From the NCBI RefSeq assembly GCF_022878925.1, contig NZ_CP084629.1, positions 806,001-870,000 on the forward strand: a DNA stretch of 64,000 nucleotides. The letters run 5' to 3'. The stretch comes from Caballeronia sp. TF1N1 (GTDB lineage Bacteria > Pseudomonadota > Gammaproteobacteria > Burkholderiales > Burkholderiaceae). The notes beneath the pieces were generated by a model. It saw only the letters and a program-made list of their open reading frames with translations, made no database searches and was not told the origin of the DNA. A program made the position numbers and the translations under genes. The stretch's first letter is position 1; every line of letters starts with the position of its first letter. Of this stretch, positions 26,834 to 35,993 are shown in pieces.

Positions 26834-27838
26834 ATGAAACTCAAGAAAATCACCGCCGCGCTCACGGCAATCGCGCTTGCGGCAGGAGCCATTGCAGCCG
26901 CGCAAGCTGCGAACAACGAGACCATCGTGACGGTCGTTAAAGTGACCGGCATCAACTGGTTCAATCGCATGGACGAAGGCGTAAAGCAGTTCGGCAAGGA
27001 CAATCCGAACATCTCCGTGTATCAGACAGGTCCGGGGCGTGCCGATGCCGCGCAACAGCTGAAGATCATCGAAGACTTGATCGCGAAGAAAGTCACGGCG
27101 ATTGCAGTCGTGCCGTATGATCCGCCGACGCTCGAACCCGCGCTCAAGAAGGCGATGGATCGCGGCATCAAGGTCGTCACGCATGAAGCGGACAACGCGA
27201 AGAACACCATGGTGGATATCGAAGCGTTCGATAACACTGCCTACGGTGCGGGCTTGAACGAACGTCTTGCGAAGTGCATGGGAAGCCAGGGTAAGTGAGC
27301 CGTGCTGGTGGGCTCGCTCGGCAGCCGCTCGCAAGTGCAATGGGCCGATGGCGGTATCGGCAATGCAAAGGCCAAGTATCCGAAAATGGATCTGGTCGAG
27401 CCGAAGCTTGAAACGAATAACGACGGCGAGCGTGCTTATCAGGTCGCGAAGGAAGTGCTGCGCAAGCATCCGGATCTGACGGGCTTTCAGGGCTCGTCGT
27501 CGCTGGATGTGATCGGCATTGGCCGTGCAGTGGAAGAAGCGGGCAAGGTCGGCAAGATCTGCGTGTATGGCACGGGCCTGCCGACTGAAGCAGGCAAGTT
27601 CCTCGAAAGCGGAGCGGTCAACGGCATCGCGTTCTGGGACCCGAAGCTCGCCGGTCTCGCAATGAACAAGGTCGCGCAGATGTTGGTGGAAGGCAAGACC
27701 ATCGACAACGGTACGGACCTCGGCATCACCGGATACAACAAAGTCACCGTGAGCAAGGGCCCGGGCAAGGGTGTGATCGTGCGCGGTACCGGTTGGGTTG
27801 ATGTCGACAAGACCAACTACAAGCAGTATCCGTTCTGA
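26834..27838 (+). pseudogene. Sugar ABC transporter substrate-binding protein, broken by an in-frame TGA
   Basis: The frame starts at 26834 after AAAGGAGACAGCACA, encodes a signal peptide (cleavage after AQAA near residue 30) and a periplasmic sugar-binding family 1/4 fold, and meets TGA at 27296-27298 after 154 codons. The same frame continues without another stop to 27838 and gives the second lobe (VLVGSLGSRSQVQW, FQGSSSLDVIGIGRAV, YGTGLPTEAGKFLESGA). One base change from TGG (Trp) or CGA (Arg) would restore the gene. All neighbours are intact. No selenocysteine element was seen. It may be a real nonsense mutation, a sequencing error or a read-through case; a restart at the GTG 27302 would give a protein with no export signal. 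Confidence 0.85.
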
Positions 27839-27893
27839 TGTGACGTACGCGGCGCGTGGTTCATTGCCGCGCGCTGCCTGCTTTCTATAAGCC

Positions 27894-29423
27894 ATGACCA
27901 AAGAGACACCGCTCCTCGAAGTCGTCGATATTCATAAGCGTTTCACAGGCGTTTATGCGCTGCGTGGCGTGAGCCTCTCGTTTGAACGCGGGCAGATCTA
28001 TCATCTGCTCGGCGAGAACGGCTGCGGCAAGAGCACGCTCATCAAGATCATCTCGGGTGCGCAACCGCCCGATGAAGGCGAACTCGTGATCGAAGGCGTG
28101 AGACATGCGCGGCTATCGCCGCTCGAATCGCTTTCCGCGGGTATCGAGACCGTTTATCAAGACTTGTCGCTGCTGCCGAACATGAACGTGGCGGAGAATG
28201 TCGCGCTCACATCCGAGCTTGCCGAACACAACGGCAAGCTCGCGCGCACGTTCGATCGCCGCGCGCTTGCCGAAACCGCTGCACGGGCGCTGGAAGCCGT
28301 GGGCTTGCCGGGCGATGCGGATTTTCAGAAGACCTTGATCGAGCAATTGCCGCTCGCCACGCGGCAGCTCGTGGCAATCGCACGCGCCATTGCCAGCGAA
28401 GCGAAGTTCGTCATCATGGACGAGCCCACCACGTCGCTCACGCAAAAGGAAGTGGACAATCTCATCGCCGTGCTCGCGCGTTTGCGTGCCGACGGCGTCG
28501 CCGTGCTGTTCGTGAGTCACAAGCTCGACGAGTGCTACGCAATCGGCGGCGAAGTGATCGTGCTGCGCGATGGTCAGAAAATGGCGCAAGGTCCTATCGA
28601 AAACTATACGAAGGCGCAGATCAGCGAGCTTATGACGGGCAAGCATCTTTCAACCGAGCGCTATCGCGCGCAAGGGGAAGAAGGCGCATCGCAGATCGTG
28701 CTCGACGTGCAGGCGCTCGGACGCAAAGGCCAGTTCGCCGATGTATCGTTCAAGCTGCACAAGGGCGAGATACTCGGTGTGACGGGGCTGCTCGATTCGG
28801 GCCGTAACGAACTCGCGCGTGCACTGGCAGGTGTCGCGCCCGCCGACATGGGCACGGTCACGCTCGACGGCATGCGCGTGCGCCTGCAAACGCCGGCGGA
28901 TGCGAAGACGCAACGCATAGGCTATGTCCCGGAAGACCGCCTGAACGAAGGGCTTTTTCTCGACAAACCGATTCGCGATAACGTCGTGACCGCGATGATT
29001 TCGAGCCTGCGGGACCGCTTCGGTCAGATCGATCGCAAGCGCGCGCAGGAGCTTGCCGAGCGCACCGTGAAGGACTTGCAGATCGCCACGCCCGACGTCG
29101 ACAAGCCCGTGCAATCTCTTTCGGGCGGCAATCAGCAACGCGTGTTGATCGGGCGGTGGCTTGCCATCGATCCGCGCGTGCTGATCCTGCACGGGCCGAC
29201 TGTCGGTGTCGACGTGGGATCGAAGGACATCATTTACCGCATCATGCAGCGGCTTTCCAAGGAGGGCATCGGCATCATTTTGATCAGCGACGACTTGCCC
29301 GAACTGCTGCAAAACTGCGACCGTATCTTGATGATGAAGAAGGGCCGGATTTCGAGCGAGTATCGCGCGGATCGTCTGAGCGAGGCCGAGCTTTATCACG
29401 CGTTACTTTCAGAGGCAGCATGA
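27894..29423 (+). CDS. Sugar ABC transporter ATP-binding protein (RbsA/MglA type)
   Basis: A 509-residue protein with two nucleotide-binding domains, as in sugar importers of the CUT2 class. Domain 1 has Walker A GENGCGKST near residue 41 and Walker B FVIMDEPTTSL near 173, with a divergent signature (LPLATRQLVAIARAI). Domain 2 has the usual degenerate P-loop (GLLDSGRNELARAL near 300) but a good signature LSGGNQQRVLIGRW near 413. It energises the import of the pentose. The start follows 55 bp after the binding-protein frame. Its stop overlaps the next permease start. Confidence 0.9.
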   Translation: MTKETPLLEVVDIHKRFTGVYALRGVSLSFERGQIYHLLGENGCGKSTLIKIISGAQPPDEGELVIEGVRHARLSPLESLSAGIETVYQDLSLLPNMNVAENVALTSELAEHNGKLARTFDRRALAETAARALEAVGLPGDADFQKTLIEQLPLATRQLVAIARAIASEAKFVIMDEPTTSLTQKEVDNLIAVLARLRADGVAVLFVSHKLDECYAIGGEVIVLRDGQKMAQGPIENYTKAQISELMTGKHLSTERYRAQGEEGASQIVLDVQALGRKGQFADVSFKLHKGEILGVTGLLDSGRNELARALAGVAPADMGTVTLDGMRVRLQTPADAKTQRIGYVPEDRLNEGLFLDKPIRDNVVTAMISSLRDRFGQIDRKRAQELAERTVKDLQIATPDVDKPVQSLSGGNQQRVLIGRWLAIDPRVLILHGPTVGVDVGSKDIIYRIMQRLSKEGIGIILISDDLPELLQNCDRILMMKKGRISSEYRADRLSEAELYHALLSEAA

Positions 29424-30481
29424 GTATGAGCGAATCCATCCGCCGCACGGGAAGCGAGCCGGTGCCGCAAGCCGTGAGCGACGTCGCGCCGCGCGTGCGC
29501 AAGGGCAGTCTTTATGCGCGGCTGATGCGCAATCCCGAGTGGTTCACCCTAGGTCTTATTCTCGTGACGTGTCTGATCGTGGGTGGCCTGAACCCGCGGT
29601 TCTTCCAATTCGCCACGTTGTTCGACTTGTTGCATTCGGCGACCACCGTATCGCTCTTTGCGCTGGGCACGCTCGTCGTGCTGGCTTCGGGAGGTATCGA
29701 CGTGTCGTTCACGGCAATAGCGGCACTCACGATGTATTCGATCACCAAGGCCGTATTCGCTTGGTGGCCGGAGTGTCCGTTTGCGTTGATACTCATTGCG
29801 GGCGCGCTGGGCGGCGTCTTGCTTGGCATCATCAATGGCATGCTCGTGCATCGGTTGAAGGCGCCTTCGCTGATCGTGACGATCGGCACGCAGTATTTGT
29901 ATCGCGGCTTGTTGCTGACTTTCGTGGGCACGCAGTTCTTCATGAACATTCCGCACAGCATGGATACGTTCGGACGCCTGCCGCTCTTCTTCTATCACAC
30001 GTCCGATGGTTTGCGTGCCGTGTTGCCGGTCTCCGTGCTCGCGCTCGTGATCGCGGCGGTCGTCACATGGTGGCTGCTCAATCGCACGATGATGGGTCGC
30101 GGCGTCTATGCGATGGGCGGCAGTCTCACCATCGCCGAACGGCTCGGTTACAACCTGCGCGCGATCCATCTGTTCGTGTTCGGCTATACGGGATTGCTTG
30201 CGGGCGTCGCGGGCATTCTGCATGTATCGACCAACCGGCTTGCCAATCCTTTCGACTTGGTCGGCACGGAACTCGATGTGATCGCCGCCGTGATTTTGGG
30301 CGGCGCACGCATAACCGGTGGTACGGGAACGGTGGTGGGCACGTTGCTCGGCGTCGTGCTCGTGACGCTCATCAACAGCGTGCTGATTCTGGTGGGCGTG
30401 CCGAGCACTTGGCAGAAGGTGATCATCGGCGCATTCATTCTCGTCGCAGGGACGTTGTTCGCGCTCGGACGACGGCAGTAG
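29420..30481 (+). CDS. Sugar ABC transporter permease 2 (RbsC/AraH family)
   Basis: A 353-residue inner-membrane permease of the same family as 25727-26770 but clearly divergent. ASGGIDVSFTAIAALTMYSI near residue 92 and RGVYAMGGSLTIAERLGYNL near 227 are the family motifs. The ATG at 29420 lies in an ATGA overlap with the ATPase gene; reading further upstream would place the start deep inside that gene. A hydrophilic N-terminal 35 residues precede the first helix. A hairpin terminator closes the operon. Confidence 0.88.
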   Translation: MSMSESIRRTGSEPVPQAVSDVAPRVRKGSLYARLMRNPEWFTLGLILVTCLIVGGLNPRFFQFATLFDLLHSATTVSLFALGTLVVLASGGIDVSFTAIAALTMYSITKAVFAWWPECPFALILIAGALGGVLLGIINGMLVHRLKAPSLIVTIGTQYLYRGLLLTFVGTQFFMNIPHSMDTFGRLPLFFYHTSDGLRAVLPVSVLALVIAAVVTWWLLNRTMMGRGVYAMGGSLTIAERLGYNLRAIHLFVFGYTGLLAGVAGILHVSTNRLANPFDLVGTELDVIAAVILGGARITGGTGTVVGTLLGVVLVTLINSVLILVGVPSTWQKVIIGAFILVAGTLFALGRRQ

Positions 30482-30508
30482 TGGGTTGGTCGTTCAGAAG
30501 CCGCAGAG

Positions 30509-30537
30509 AGCCCGCATAGCGTTTTGCGGGCTTTTTT
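30509..30537 (+). terminator. Rho-independent terminator of the pentose operon
   Basis: AGCCCGCA (30509-30516) pairs with TGCGGGCT (30525-30532) over an 8-base loop and runs into six T residues. It lies between the permease gene and the convergent DeoR gene, whose stop codon touches the T-run. Confidence 0.85.
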
Positions 30538-31261
30538 ACGCGTGCTTGCGTCTGCGCTGCCCTTCCTCGGTGATGACCGAGTCGAACTCGGAAATCTGCG
30601 AGAAGCGCACGGCCTTGACCTTGCCGAGCTTGCTTGCATCGACGACGAGATGGCGCTCCACCGCGCTTGCCATGGCCGCCTGCTTGATGGCCACTTCGTG
30701 AAAGTTCCAGCACGTCACACCGCGCGCTTCATCCACGCCACCCGCCGACATGAACGCCTTGTTGATGCCCATACGCCTCAGCGTCTCGACGCTTTCATCG
30801 CTCGCAAACGATTCGGATGACGGCACATAGACGCCACCAAGAAGGATCAGCCGGACATTGGGCTTGCGGCGCAGAATCTCGGCCACGTTGAGCGAATAGC
30901 ACACGACGGTGAGATGCATGTCCGTGGGAATCTGCCGCGCGAGCGTGGTGAGCGTGGTGCCGCAATCGATGAAGATGGTCTCGCTATCGGTAAGCAGATG
31001 CGCGGCATGGCTCGATGCAATCGCCTTGGCCTGAGCGAAGTGATCCTTTTCTTCCTCGATGGTATAGCCCGCTGCATTGGGCAAATCCGCCGCGCTGACG
31101 ATATAGCCGCCGAGGTAAGTGAATTGACCGGGATGCGCTGCGATATCGCGGCGAACGGTCATCTCGGAGACGCCTAGCAAGGCGGCTGCATCGCGCAAGC
31201 GCATCACGTTCTGCTTTTCGAGTGCGCTTGAGAGCACGCGCAGGCGTTCGGGTTTGGCCAT
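30536..31261 (-). CDS. DeoR family transcriptional regulator
   Basis: A 241-residue repressor-type protein. The N-terminal helix-turn-helix (LRDAAALLGVSEMTVRRDIA near residues 22-41) is characteristic. The C-terminal DeoRC sensor domain has IFIDCGTTLTTLARQIP near 95 and FMSAGGVDEARGVTCWNFHEV near 177, where phosphorylated sugars bind. It ends convergently with the pentose operon and is its natural regulator: a phosphosugar such as deoxyribose-5-phosphate would release it from the promoter near 20750. Confidence 0.88.
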   Translation of the reverse strand: MAKPERLRVLSSALEKQNVMRLRDAAALLGVSEMTVRRDIAAHPGQFTYLGGYIVSAADLPNAAGYTIEEEKDHFAQAKAIASSHAAHLLTDSETIFIDCGTTLTTLARQIPTDMHLTVVCYSLNVAEILRRKPNVRLILLGGVYVPSSESFASDESVETLRRMGINKAFMSAGGVDEARGVTCWNFHEVAIKQAAMASAVERHLVVDASKLGKVKAVRFSQISEFDSVITEEGQRRRKHA

Positions 31262-31450
31262 CGGCTTACGGCTTTTGTGCGGTGTTAGGTTTTAGTCGTG
31301 GGTTGAAAGGATTATAACAATGCGGACCAGCGTGTGAACGCCGGCGCGGGTAAGTACGGGGTCGTCCATATGGCCAAGCAGTCGAGTGAGCGTTAATTAT
31401 CGGGCGCTCTACGCTATATTCTTGCTCCTCCAAGTACTGACCAAACCGCA

Positions 31451-32434
31451 ATGTCCGAACCGCTCTCCGATGACGCACGACTGGCCGCCGCCATTGACCG
31501 CCTGAAAGTCGAATTCCCGAAAACGCGCGAGCTCTACCGGGAAGTCTGCACGCTCCTGTTCTTTCGATTCGGCGTGCCGCCGACGGCCAATCGCCTTTAC
31601 AGCCTGGTTCGGCGCGGCACCATGAGCACGCCGGCATCGGTGCTGGGCGAGTTCTGGGCCGAGTTGCGAGAAAAGAGCCGGGTACGCATCGAGCATCCGG
31701 ACCTGCCGCCGGATTTGAGCGATGCCGCTGGCGAACTCATCGGCACGCTTTGGACGCGCGCAACTACGTCGGCACAGGCCGAACTCAACGCGCAACGCGA
31801 AGAGCTTGACGCGCAACGCACCGAGGCCGAGCAGAAGGTAGTTGCGGCGCGCGAGGAACTGGGGCGCATGGAAACGACGCTGGAACAGCGCACGATTGCA
31901 TTGTCGGCGGCACAGGCCGAGATTCGCGAGTTGGAGCGGCAACGCGCCGAAGACGCGGCCACGCGAAAGGCAGTCGATGCCGAAATCAAACGGCTCAACG
32001 ACGAAGCAAGCGCACGCGCCCGAGAACTGGACAAGGTGCGCGAAGGCTTTTCGCGCGATCTCGAGAAGCTGCGCGAAGCGGCGAGCCGCGCCGAGGAGCG
32101 TTTGAGAGCATCGGAGAAACGCGCGCTGCTCGAAATCGATCGCGAACGCAGCGTCACGGCCAAGCTTCAAAAGGAACTGGCCGAGGCGGTCAAACGGGCC
32201 GACAAGCGCGATGTGGACCATCGCCGTGCCGTCGATGTCTTGCAAGCGCAAGTTGGCGACGGCCGTCATCATGCCGGCGTGCTCCAAGGCAAACTGGCCG
32301 CGCTGGAAACGGCGCATGCGTCGTTGAAAGACGAGCTCAAGTCGATGCGTGATATCGATAAGACGACGCCCAAGCGTGCGACGCGTAAGCCCGCGGTTAA
32401 AAAGACCGTCGCGGCACGCAAGAAAGGCGGCTAA
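31451..32434 (+). CDS. KfrA-like DNA-binding coiled-coil protein
   Basis: A 327-residue protein in three parts: a KfrA N-terminal-type DNA-binding region (residues 10-110, with FFRFGVPPTANRLYSLVRRGTMST), a long charged coiled coil (about 115-300, very rich in Glu, Arg, Ala and Gln with heptad patterning), and a basic tail (KRATRKPAVKKTVAARKKGG). KfrA of IncP plasmids binds DNA and helps position plasmids. Copies on chromosomes exist, so this does not prove a plasmid, but it hints at a secondary replicon or past plasmid integration. It stands alone between DeoR and LysE, with no clear ribosome site. Confidence 0.8.
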   Translation: MSEPLSDDARLAAAIDRLKVEFPKTRELYREVCTLLFFRFGVPPTANRLYSLVRRGTMSTPASVLGEFWAELREKSRVRIEHPDLPPDLSDAAGELIGTLWTRATTSAQAELNAQREELDAQRTEAEQKVVAAREELGRMETTLEQRTIALSAAQAEIRELERQRAEDAATRKAVDAEIKRLNDEASARARELDKVREGFSRDLEKLREAASRAEERLRASEKRALLEIDRERSVTAKLQKELAEAVKRADKRDVDHRRAVDVLQAQVGDGRHHAGVLQGKLAALETAHASLKDELKSMRDIDKTTPKRATRKPAVKKTVAARKKGG

Positions 32435-32611
32435 AGCCTTCAGTGCGCGTCGTGAGTCAGCTCCCGCCAATCCGATGCCAACGCAAGGAGGGTGTCTGCG
32501 CGCATCCGCATGAACAACAATGGCTTCCATCGCAAACGTTTCGGGAGCCAGCATGTCAGCACGCATTCAAGCCTCTTCCGTCGACGCATACGCCACGCGT
32601 GGGAGCTAGCC

Positions 32612-33235
32612 GTGACTACCGCCACCTGGCTTGCCTTCTCCATTGCAACGCTCGCCGCCACGGGCTCCCCGGGCCCCAATGCCATGCTCGTCGTGCGCAA
32701 TACCGTGCGTCACGGACTGTATGCCGCGCTCTTCACGGTCTCGGGCAATCTGTGTTCGCGCTTCGTCATGGCAAGCGGCGTCATGCTCGGCTTGAGCGCC
32801 TTGCTCAACGCATCGCCGTGGCTTGTCATCGGTCTGCGGCTAGCGGGCGCGCTCTATCTGATCTGGCTCGGCATACGCGCCATGCGTGGACAGGGCCCAC
32901 AAGCCGCGGTCACGCATGTGACGCCGCACGTCAGGCAGCCTTGTCTGCGCATCTTTCTTGAGGCCGCTACGGTATCGCTCGTCAATCCGAACACGCTCGG
33001 CTTCTTCGCGGCCGCCGTGCCTCAGCTAGTCGATCTGCATACGCCGATACTGCCGCAACTCGCCACGCTCATCTCGATCGATACGACCGTGGTGCTCACT
33101 GTGATGTCGACTTACGCGTTCGTCACGCATGCCGTGCATCGGCGTATCACGAGCCACAGCCGTCTCATGATGATTCGGCGCGGCGGCGGTGCTGCGTTGG
33201 TTATCGTCGGACTCACGATGCTGCCGCTTCGTTGA
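32612..33235 (+). CDS. LysE/RhtB family amino-acid exporter
   Basis: A 207-residue inner-membrane protein with six hydrophobic segments. ATGSPGPNAMLVVRNTVRHG near residue 16 is the family signature and the LNPNxxxFF-type motif appears as VNPNTLGFFAAAVPQ near 130. It probably exports an amino acid or related metabolite. I use the GTG at 32612 with GGGAG six bases upstream, which gives the normal family length; a start at 32492 would add a 40-residue stretch unlike the family. It may also be transcribed with no partners. Confidence 0.85.
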   Translation: MTTATWLAFSIATLAATGSPGPNAMLVVRNTVRHGLYAALFTVSGNLCSRFVMASGVMLGLSALLNASPWLVIGLRLAGALYLIWLGIRAMRGQGPQAAVTHVTPHVRQPCLRIFLEAATVSLVNPNTLGFFAAAVPQLVDLHTPILPQLATLISIDTTVVLTVMSTYAFVTHAVHRRITSHSRLMMIRRGGGAALVIVGLTMLPLR

Positions 33236-33374
33236 TACGCACAATCTCGCATCGAAACCCGTTAAGCAAAGCCGACGACCGTTTCGATTTGCAACGTTAA
33301 GAATCTTTACGGTCAGCCCTTTCGATCATTCAGCGATTTGCGGTGAGTCCCGCCAGCCGGGGCTTTCGCATGAT

Positions 33375-33390
33375 TGGCCCAGCCCTTGCA
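33375..33390 (+). promoter_or_regulatory. Sigma-54 (-24/-12) promoter of the thioesterase operon
   Basis: TGGCCC (33375-33380), five bases, TTGCA (33386-33390) matches the consensus TGGCAC-N5-TTGCW at all but one position. The invariant GG and GC are separated by exactly ten bases. Transcription would begin near 33401, about 22 bases before the first ATG. A gene for a sigma-54 activator closes the same block, which supports the call strongly. Confidence 0.75.
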
Positions 33391-33422
33391 TTGATAGCTC
33401 CGATAACAAACCGGAGCCGTCC

Positions 33423-33824
33423 ATGATCGAAGCAGGCCGAACCGCCACGCTCACGCATACCGTCTCATCCGCCGATCTCGCCTCTGCTCACGCGCATGAA
33501 GCGGATGAGCGCTATCCCGACGTGCTATCCACGCCCGCATTGTTGTCCCTTATCGAGCGCGCCTGCGCGGAACTCATGCGCGACTCCCTGCGCGACGGGC
33601 AGCTCTCCGTGGGCGTCACCACGCATCTCAATCATCTCGCACCGACACCACATGGCGCCGATGTCTCCGCCACCGCGACGTTTCGTGCAATCGAAGGCGC
33701 GCTGTACTGGTTCGACGTTGTCGCAGCCGATAACGGCGGCCCTGTCGGCAGCGCGAGCCATGCACGGGCCATCGTCGAGAGAAGCGTCATCGAGGCGCGC
33801 GCCGCGAAGCGCCGTTCGTCATGA
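33423..33824 (+). CDS. FlK-like hot-dog acyl-CoA thioesterase
   Basis: A 133-residue single hot-dog protein that should hydrolyse an acyl-CoA. It lines up with the fluoroacetyl-CoA thioesterase FlK family, and the catalytic triad can be seen: Thr37 in LSTPALL, Glu45 in LIERAC and His71 in THLNHLAPTPHG. The tail GSASHARAIVERSVIEARA matches the FlK GSGTHERAVI pattern. GGAG at 33413-33416 precedes the ATG. First gene after the sigma-54 promoter. Family members also hydrolyse ordinary acyl-CoAs, so fluorine specificity cannot be claimed; the gene may release CoA from dead-end esters made by the downstream ligase. Confidence 0.8.
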   Translation: MIEAGRTATLTHTVSSADLASAHAHEADERYPDVLSTPALLSLIERACAELMRDSLRDGQLSVGVTTHLNHLAPTPHGADVSATATFRAIEGALYWFDVVAADNGGPVGSASHARAIVERSVIEARAAKRRSS

Positions 33825-33879
33825 GCGTGCCCGCCATAACGAAGAATTCGCGGCAAAGGCCGCTCAACCGAGGAAAGAC

Positions 33880-35229
33880 ATGGACGTGGCTGTGACTGCC
33901 CCAACGCATGGCGTGTACTTCGACGAAGCCTTCGAAACGCTGCCGTCAGCCGGCGTGCGTCGTCATCAGGACGCGCTCTGGTCGACGCAATGGACGTATC
34001 TGCGTGCGATGTCGGCGTTCTATCGTTCGAAGCTCGCACGCTGGATCGAACGCGACGACATCACGCTCGATTCGCTGCAGGACCTGCCCTTCACGGAGAA
34101 GGACGAGTTGCGCGTGAGTCAGGAGGGTGCGTCGCCATTCGGCGATTACGTGGCCTGCGCGGAAAGCGCCATTGCGCGCTTGCATCGCACGTCGGGCACG
34201 ACCGGGCGCCCTTTGATTCTCGCGAACAGCCTACGCGATGCATTGGACATCGCACGCGTCGGCGCACGCTCGATGTGGGCGGCGGGTCTGCGCCCCGATG
34301 ATCGCGTGATCCACTGTCTCAACTATTGCATGTGGACCGGCGGCTTCACCGATCACACCATTCTCGAAGCCACTGGCGCGACGGTGGCGCCGTTCGGCGT
34401 CGGCAACACGCGGATGTTGATCGACTCCATTCTGAGTCTCGGCATCAACGCGATTTCTTGTACGCCTTCGTATCCCGCGCTTATCGAGCAAGTGTTGCGC
34501 GAAACAGGCGGACCTACACCGCGCGAACTCGGCCTGAAGCTCGGACTGTTCGGCGGCGAAGCAGGTCTCGACAACCCCGAGTTACGCGCGACGATGGAAG
34601 ACAAGTGGGGCTTCAAGGTGCGCAATGCGAACTTCGGCTTATCGGAAGTTCTGAGCATTCTTGGCGGACAGACGGACTGGACCAACGACCTCTTGTTTCA
34701 TGCGGCGGATGTCGTGTTCGCGGAGATCATCGATCCGGAGACACTCGCGCGTTTGCCCATGGAAGAGGGCGTCACGGGCGAGCTCGTGTGCACGCATTTG
34801 CGCAAGCAATGTCAGCCACTCGTGCGTTATCGCACCCGCGACGTGGTGACGGTGACTGCCGTCGATGCCGGCGAGGATGGACGCACGGCATGGCGTTTTC
34901 GCGTGACGGGTCGCACCGACGACATGTTCAACGTGCGCGGCATCAACGTCTTTCCGGGTGCCGTCCGGCTCGCTGTGGAAGCGCTGCCGCAATGGGCCTC
35001 GGGACAGTTTCGCATCGTGCTCAAGGGCGATGGCCCTTACGACCGCATTGCGATGACTGTGGAAGCGGCGAGCGGTCTCGATATCGCTCGCTGGGGCGAT
35101 GCCGCGCATCACATCGAGGCGGCCGTACGCAATCGCATAGGCGCGAGCGCAACGGTCACGATGGTGCCATTCGAACATTTTCCGCGTACCGAAGGCAAGA
35201 CGCGCTGGATCGACAAGGAGCTCGCATGA
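33880..35229 (+). CDS. PaaK-like AMP-dependent acyl-CoA ligase
   Basis: A 449-residue enzyme of the phenylacetate-CoA ligase group (ANL superfamily), which activates a carboxylic acid with ATP and CoA. The P-loop LHRTSGTTGRPL is near residue 103, GLFGGEAGLDNPELRATME near 222, and the hinge/C-domain GRTDDMFNVRGINVFPGAV near 344 with the conserved RGINVFP of PaaK. The length fits. ATG at 33880 follows GAGGAAAGAC. It is the activating enzyme of the operon; an aromatic or short aliphatic acid is possible. Confidence 0.86.
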   Translation: MDVAVTAPTHGVYFDEAFETLPSAGVRRHQDALWSTQWTYLRAMSAFYRSKLARWIERDDITLDSLQDLPFTEKDELRVSQEGASPFGDYVACAESAIARLHRTSGTTGRPLILANSLRDALDIARVGARSMWAAGLRPDDRVIHCLNYCMWTGGFTDHTILEATGATVAPFGVGNTRMLIDSILSLGINAISCTPSYPALIEQVLRETGGPTPRELGLKLGLFGGEAGLDNPELRATMEDKWGFKVRNANFGLSEVLSILGGQTDWTNDLLFHAADVVFAEIIDPETLARLPMEEGVTGELVCTHLRKQCQPLVRYRTRDVVTVTAVDAGEDGRTAWRFRVTGRTDDMFNVRGINVFPGAVRLAVEALPQWASGQFRIVLKGDGPYDRIAMTVEAASGLDIARWGDAAHHIEAAVRNRIGASATVTMVPFEHFPRTEGKTRWIDKELA

Positions 35230-35993
35230 GCGACGTAACGCTACACATGGAAGGACCGGTTGCCATCGTCACGTTGAATCGACCAGAGCGCATGAACGCA
35301 ATCGGCGGTGCGTTGCTCGACGATCTGCACGACGCGCTGCAAGGCGCGCGCGGCGATACATCATGCCGCGTCATCGTGCTCACCGGTGCGGGACGCGCGT
35401 TTTGCGCGGGCGACGACCTCAAGGAGTTCGACGCTCAAAGCAAAAGCGATGAGAGTATCCGCAGTCATATCGGGCGCATTCAGCGCATCACGCGCGATCT
35501 GATGTTCGGTGCCAAGCCCGTGGTCGGCGCGGTGCATGGTTATGCTGTCGGCGGCGGCTTCGAGTGGATGCTCAATTGCGACATCGTGGTCGCATCGGAC
35601 GATCTCGTGTGCTTCTTTCCCGAGATGGAGTGGGGACAATTCGTGACGGGCGGCGTCACGCATCTGCTGCCTCAGGCGATAGGGCATCAACGCGCGATGG
35701 AGCTTTGGTTGCTCGGCGAAAGGCAGAGCGCGCAGACGCTGCTATCGATGGGTTTGGTCAATCGCGTGGTTCCGCGCGATGCCGTACTGGAAACCGCGCT
35801 CGAACTTGCAGCACGTATCGCACAACGCTCATCGACGTCCGTATCGAAGCTAAAGAAACTGGTGACGAGCGACCTGTCGGGCTTGCTGGCTCGCAGTCTC
35901 GAACTCGAGAGTGCCGTCACCATCGAGGCATTCGCGCTGCCGGATGCCGCCGAGCGCGTGAAGGCCTTCGCGAACAGGAAGACGTCGCAATGA
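35226..35993 (+). CDS. Enoyl-CoA hydratase/isomerase family protein
   Basis: A 255-residue crotonase-fold protein co-translated with the ligase (ATGA overlap). The oxyanion-hole strand FCAGDDLKEF is near residue 61 and HGYAVGGGFEWMLNCDIV near 104; a candidate catalytic Glu is in FFPEMEWGQFVTGG near 135. Crotonase proteins hydrate, isomerise, hydrolyse or dehalogenate CoA esters, so the chemistry is not fixed by sequence. Its product or substrate is presumably the CoA ester made by the ligase. Confidence 0.86.
   Translation: MSDVTLHMEGPVAIVTLNRPERMNAIGGALLDDLHDALQGARGDTSCRVIVLTGAGRAFCAGDDLKEFDAQSKSDESIRSHIGRIQRITRDLMFGAKPVVGAVHGYAVGGGFEWMLNCDIVVASDDLVCFFPEMEWGQFVTGGVTHLLPQAIGHQRAMELWLLGERQSAQTLLSMGLVNRVVPRDAVLETALELAARIAQRSSTSVSKLKKLVTSDLSGLLARSLELESAVTIEAFALPDAAERVKAFANRKTSQ

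Noticed and set aside
27296..27298. TGA as a selenocysteine codon in the binding protein
   Set aside because: No hairpin resembling a bacterial SECIS was seen just downstream, sugar-binding proteins do not use selenocysteine, and no sel genes are in the window.
27302..27838. Separate gene starting at GTG 27302
   Set aside because: It is in the same frame as the upstream part, starts in the middle of the fold and lacks an export signal; a broken gene is simpler.
26144..27901. 585-codon minus-strand frame opposite the sugar importer genes
   Set aside because: Antisense to well-recognised genes, no ribosome site and no domain.
33340..33370. Terminator-like CCGCCAGCCGGGGC after lysE
   Set aside because: The arms do not pair well and no T-run follows.
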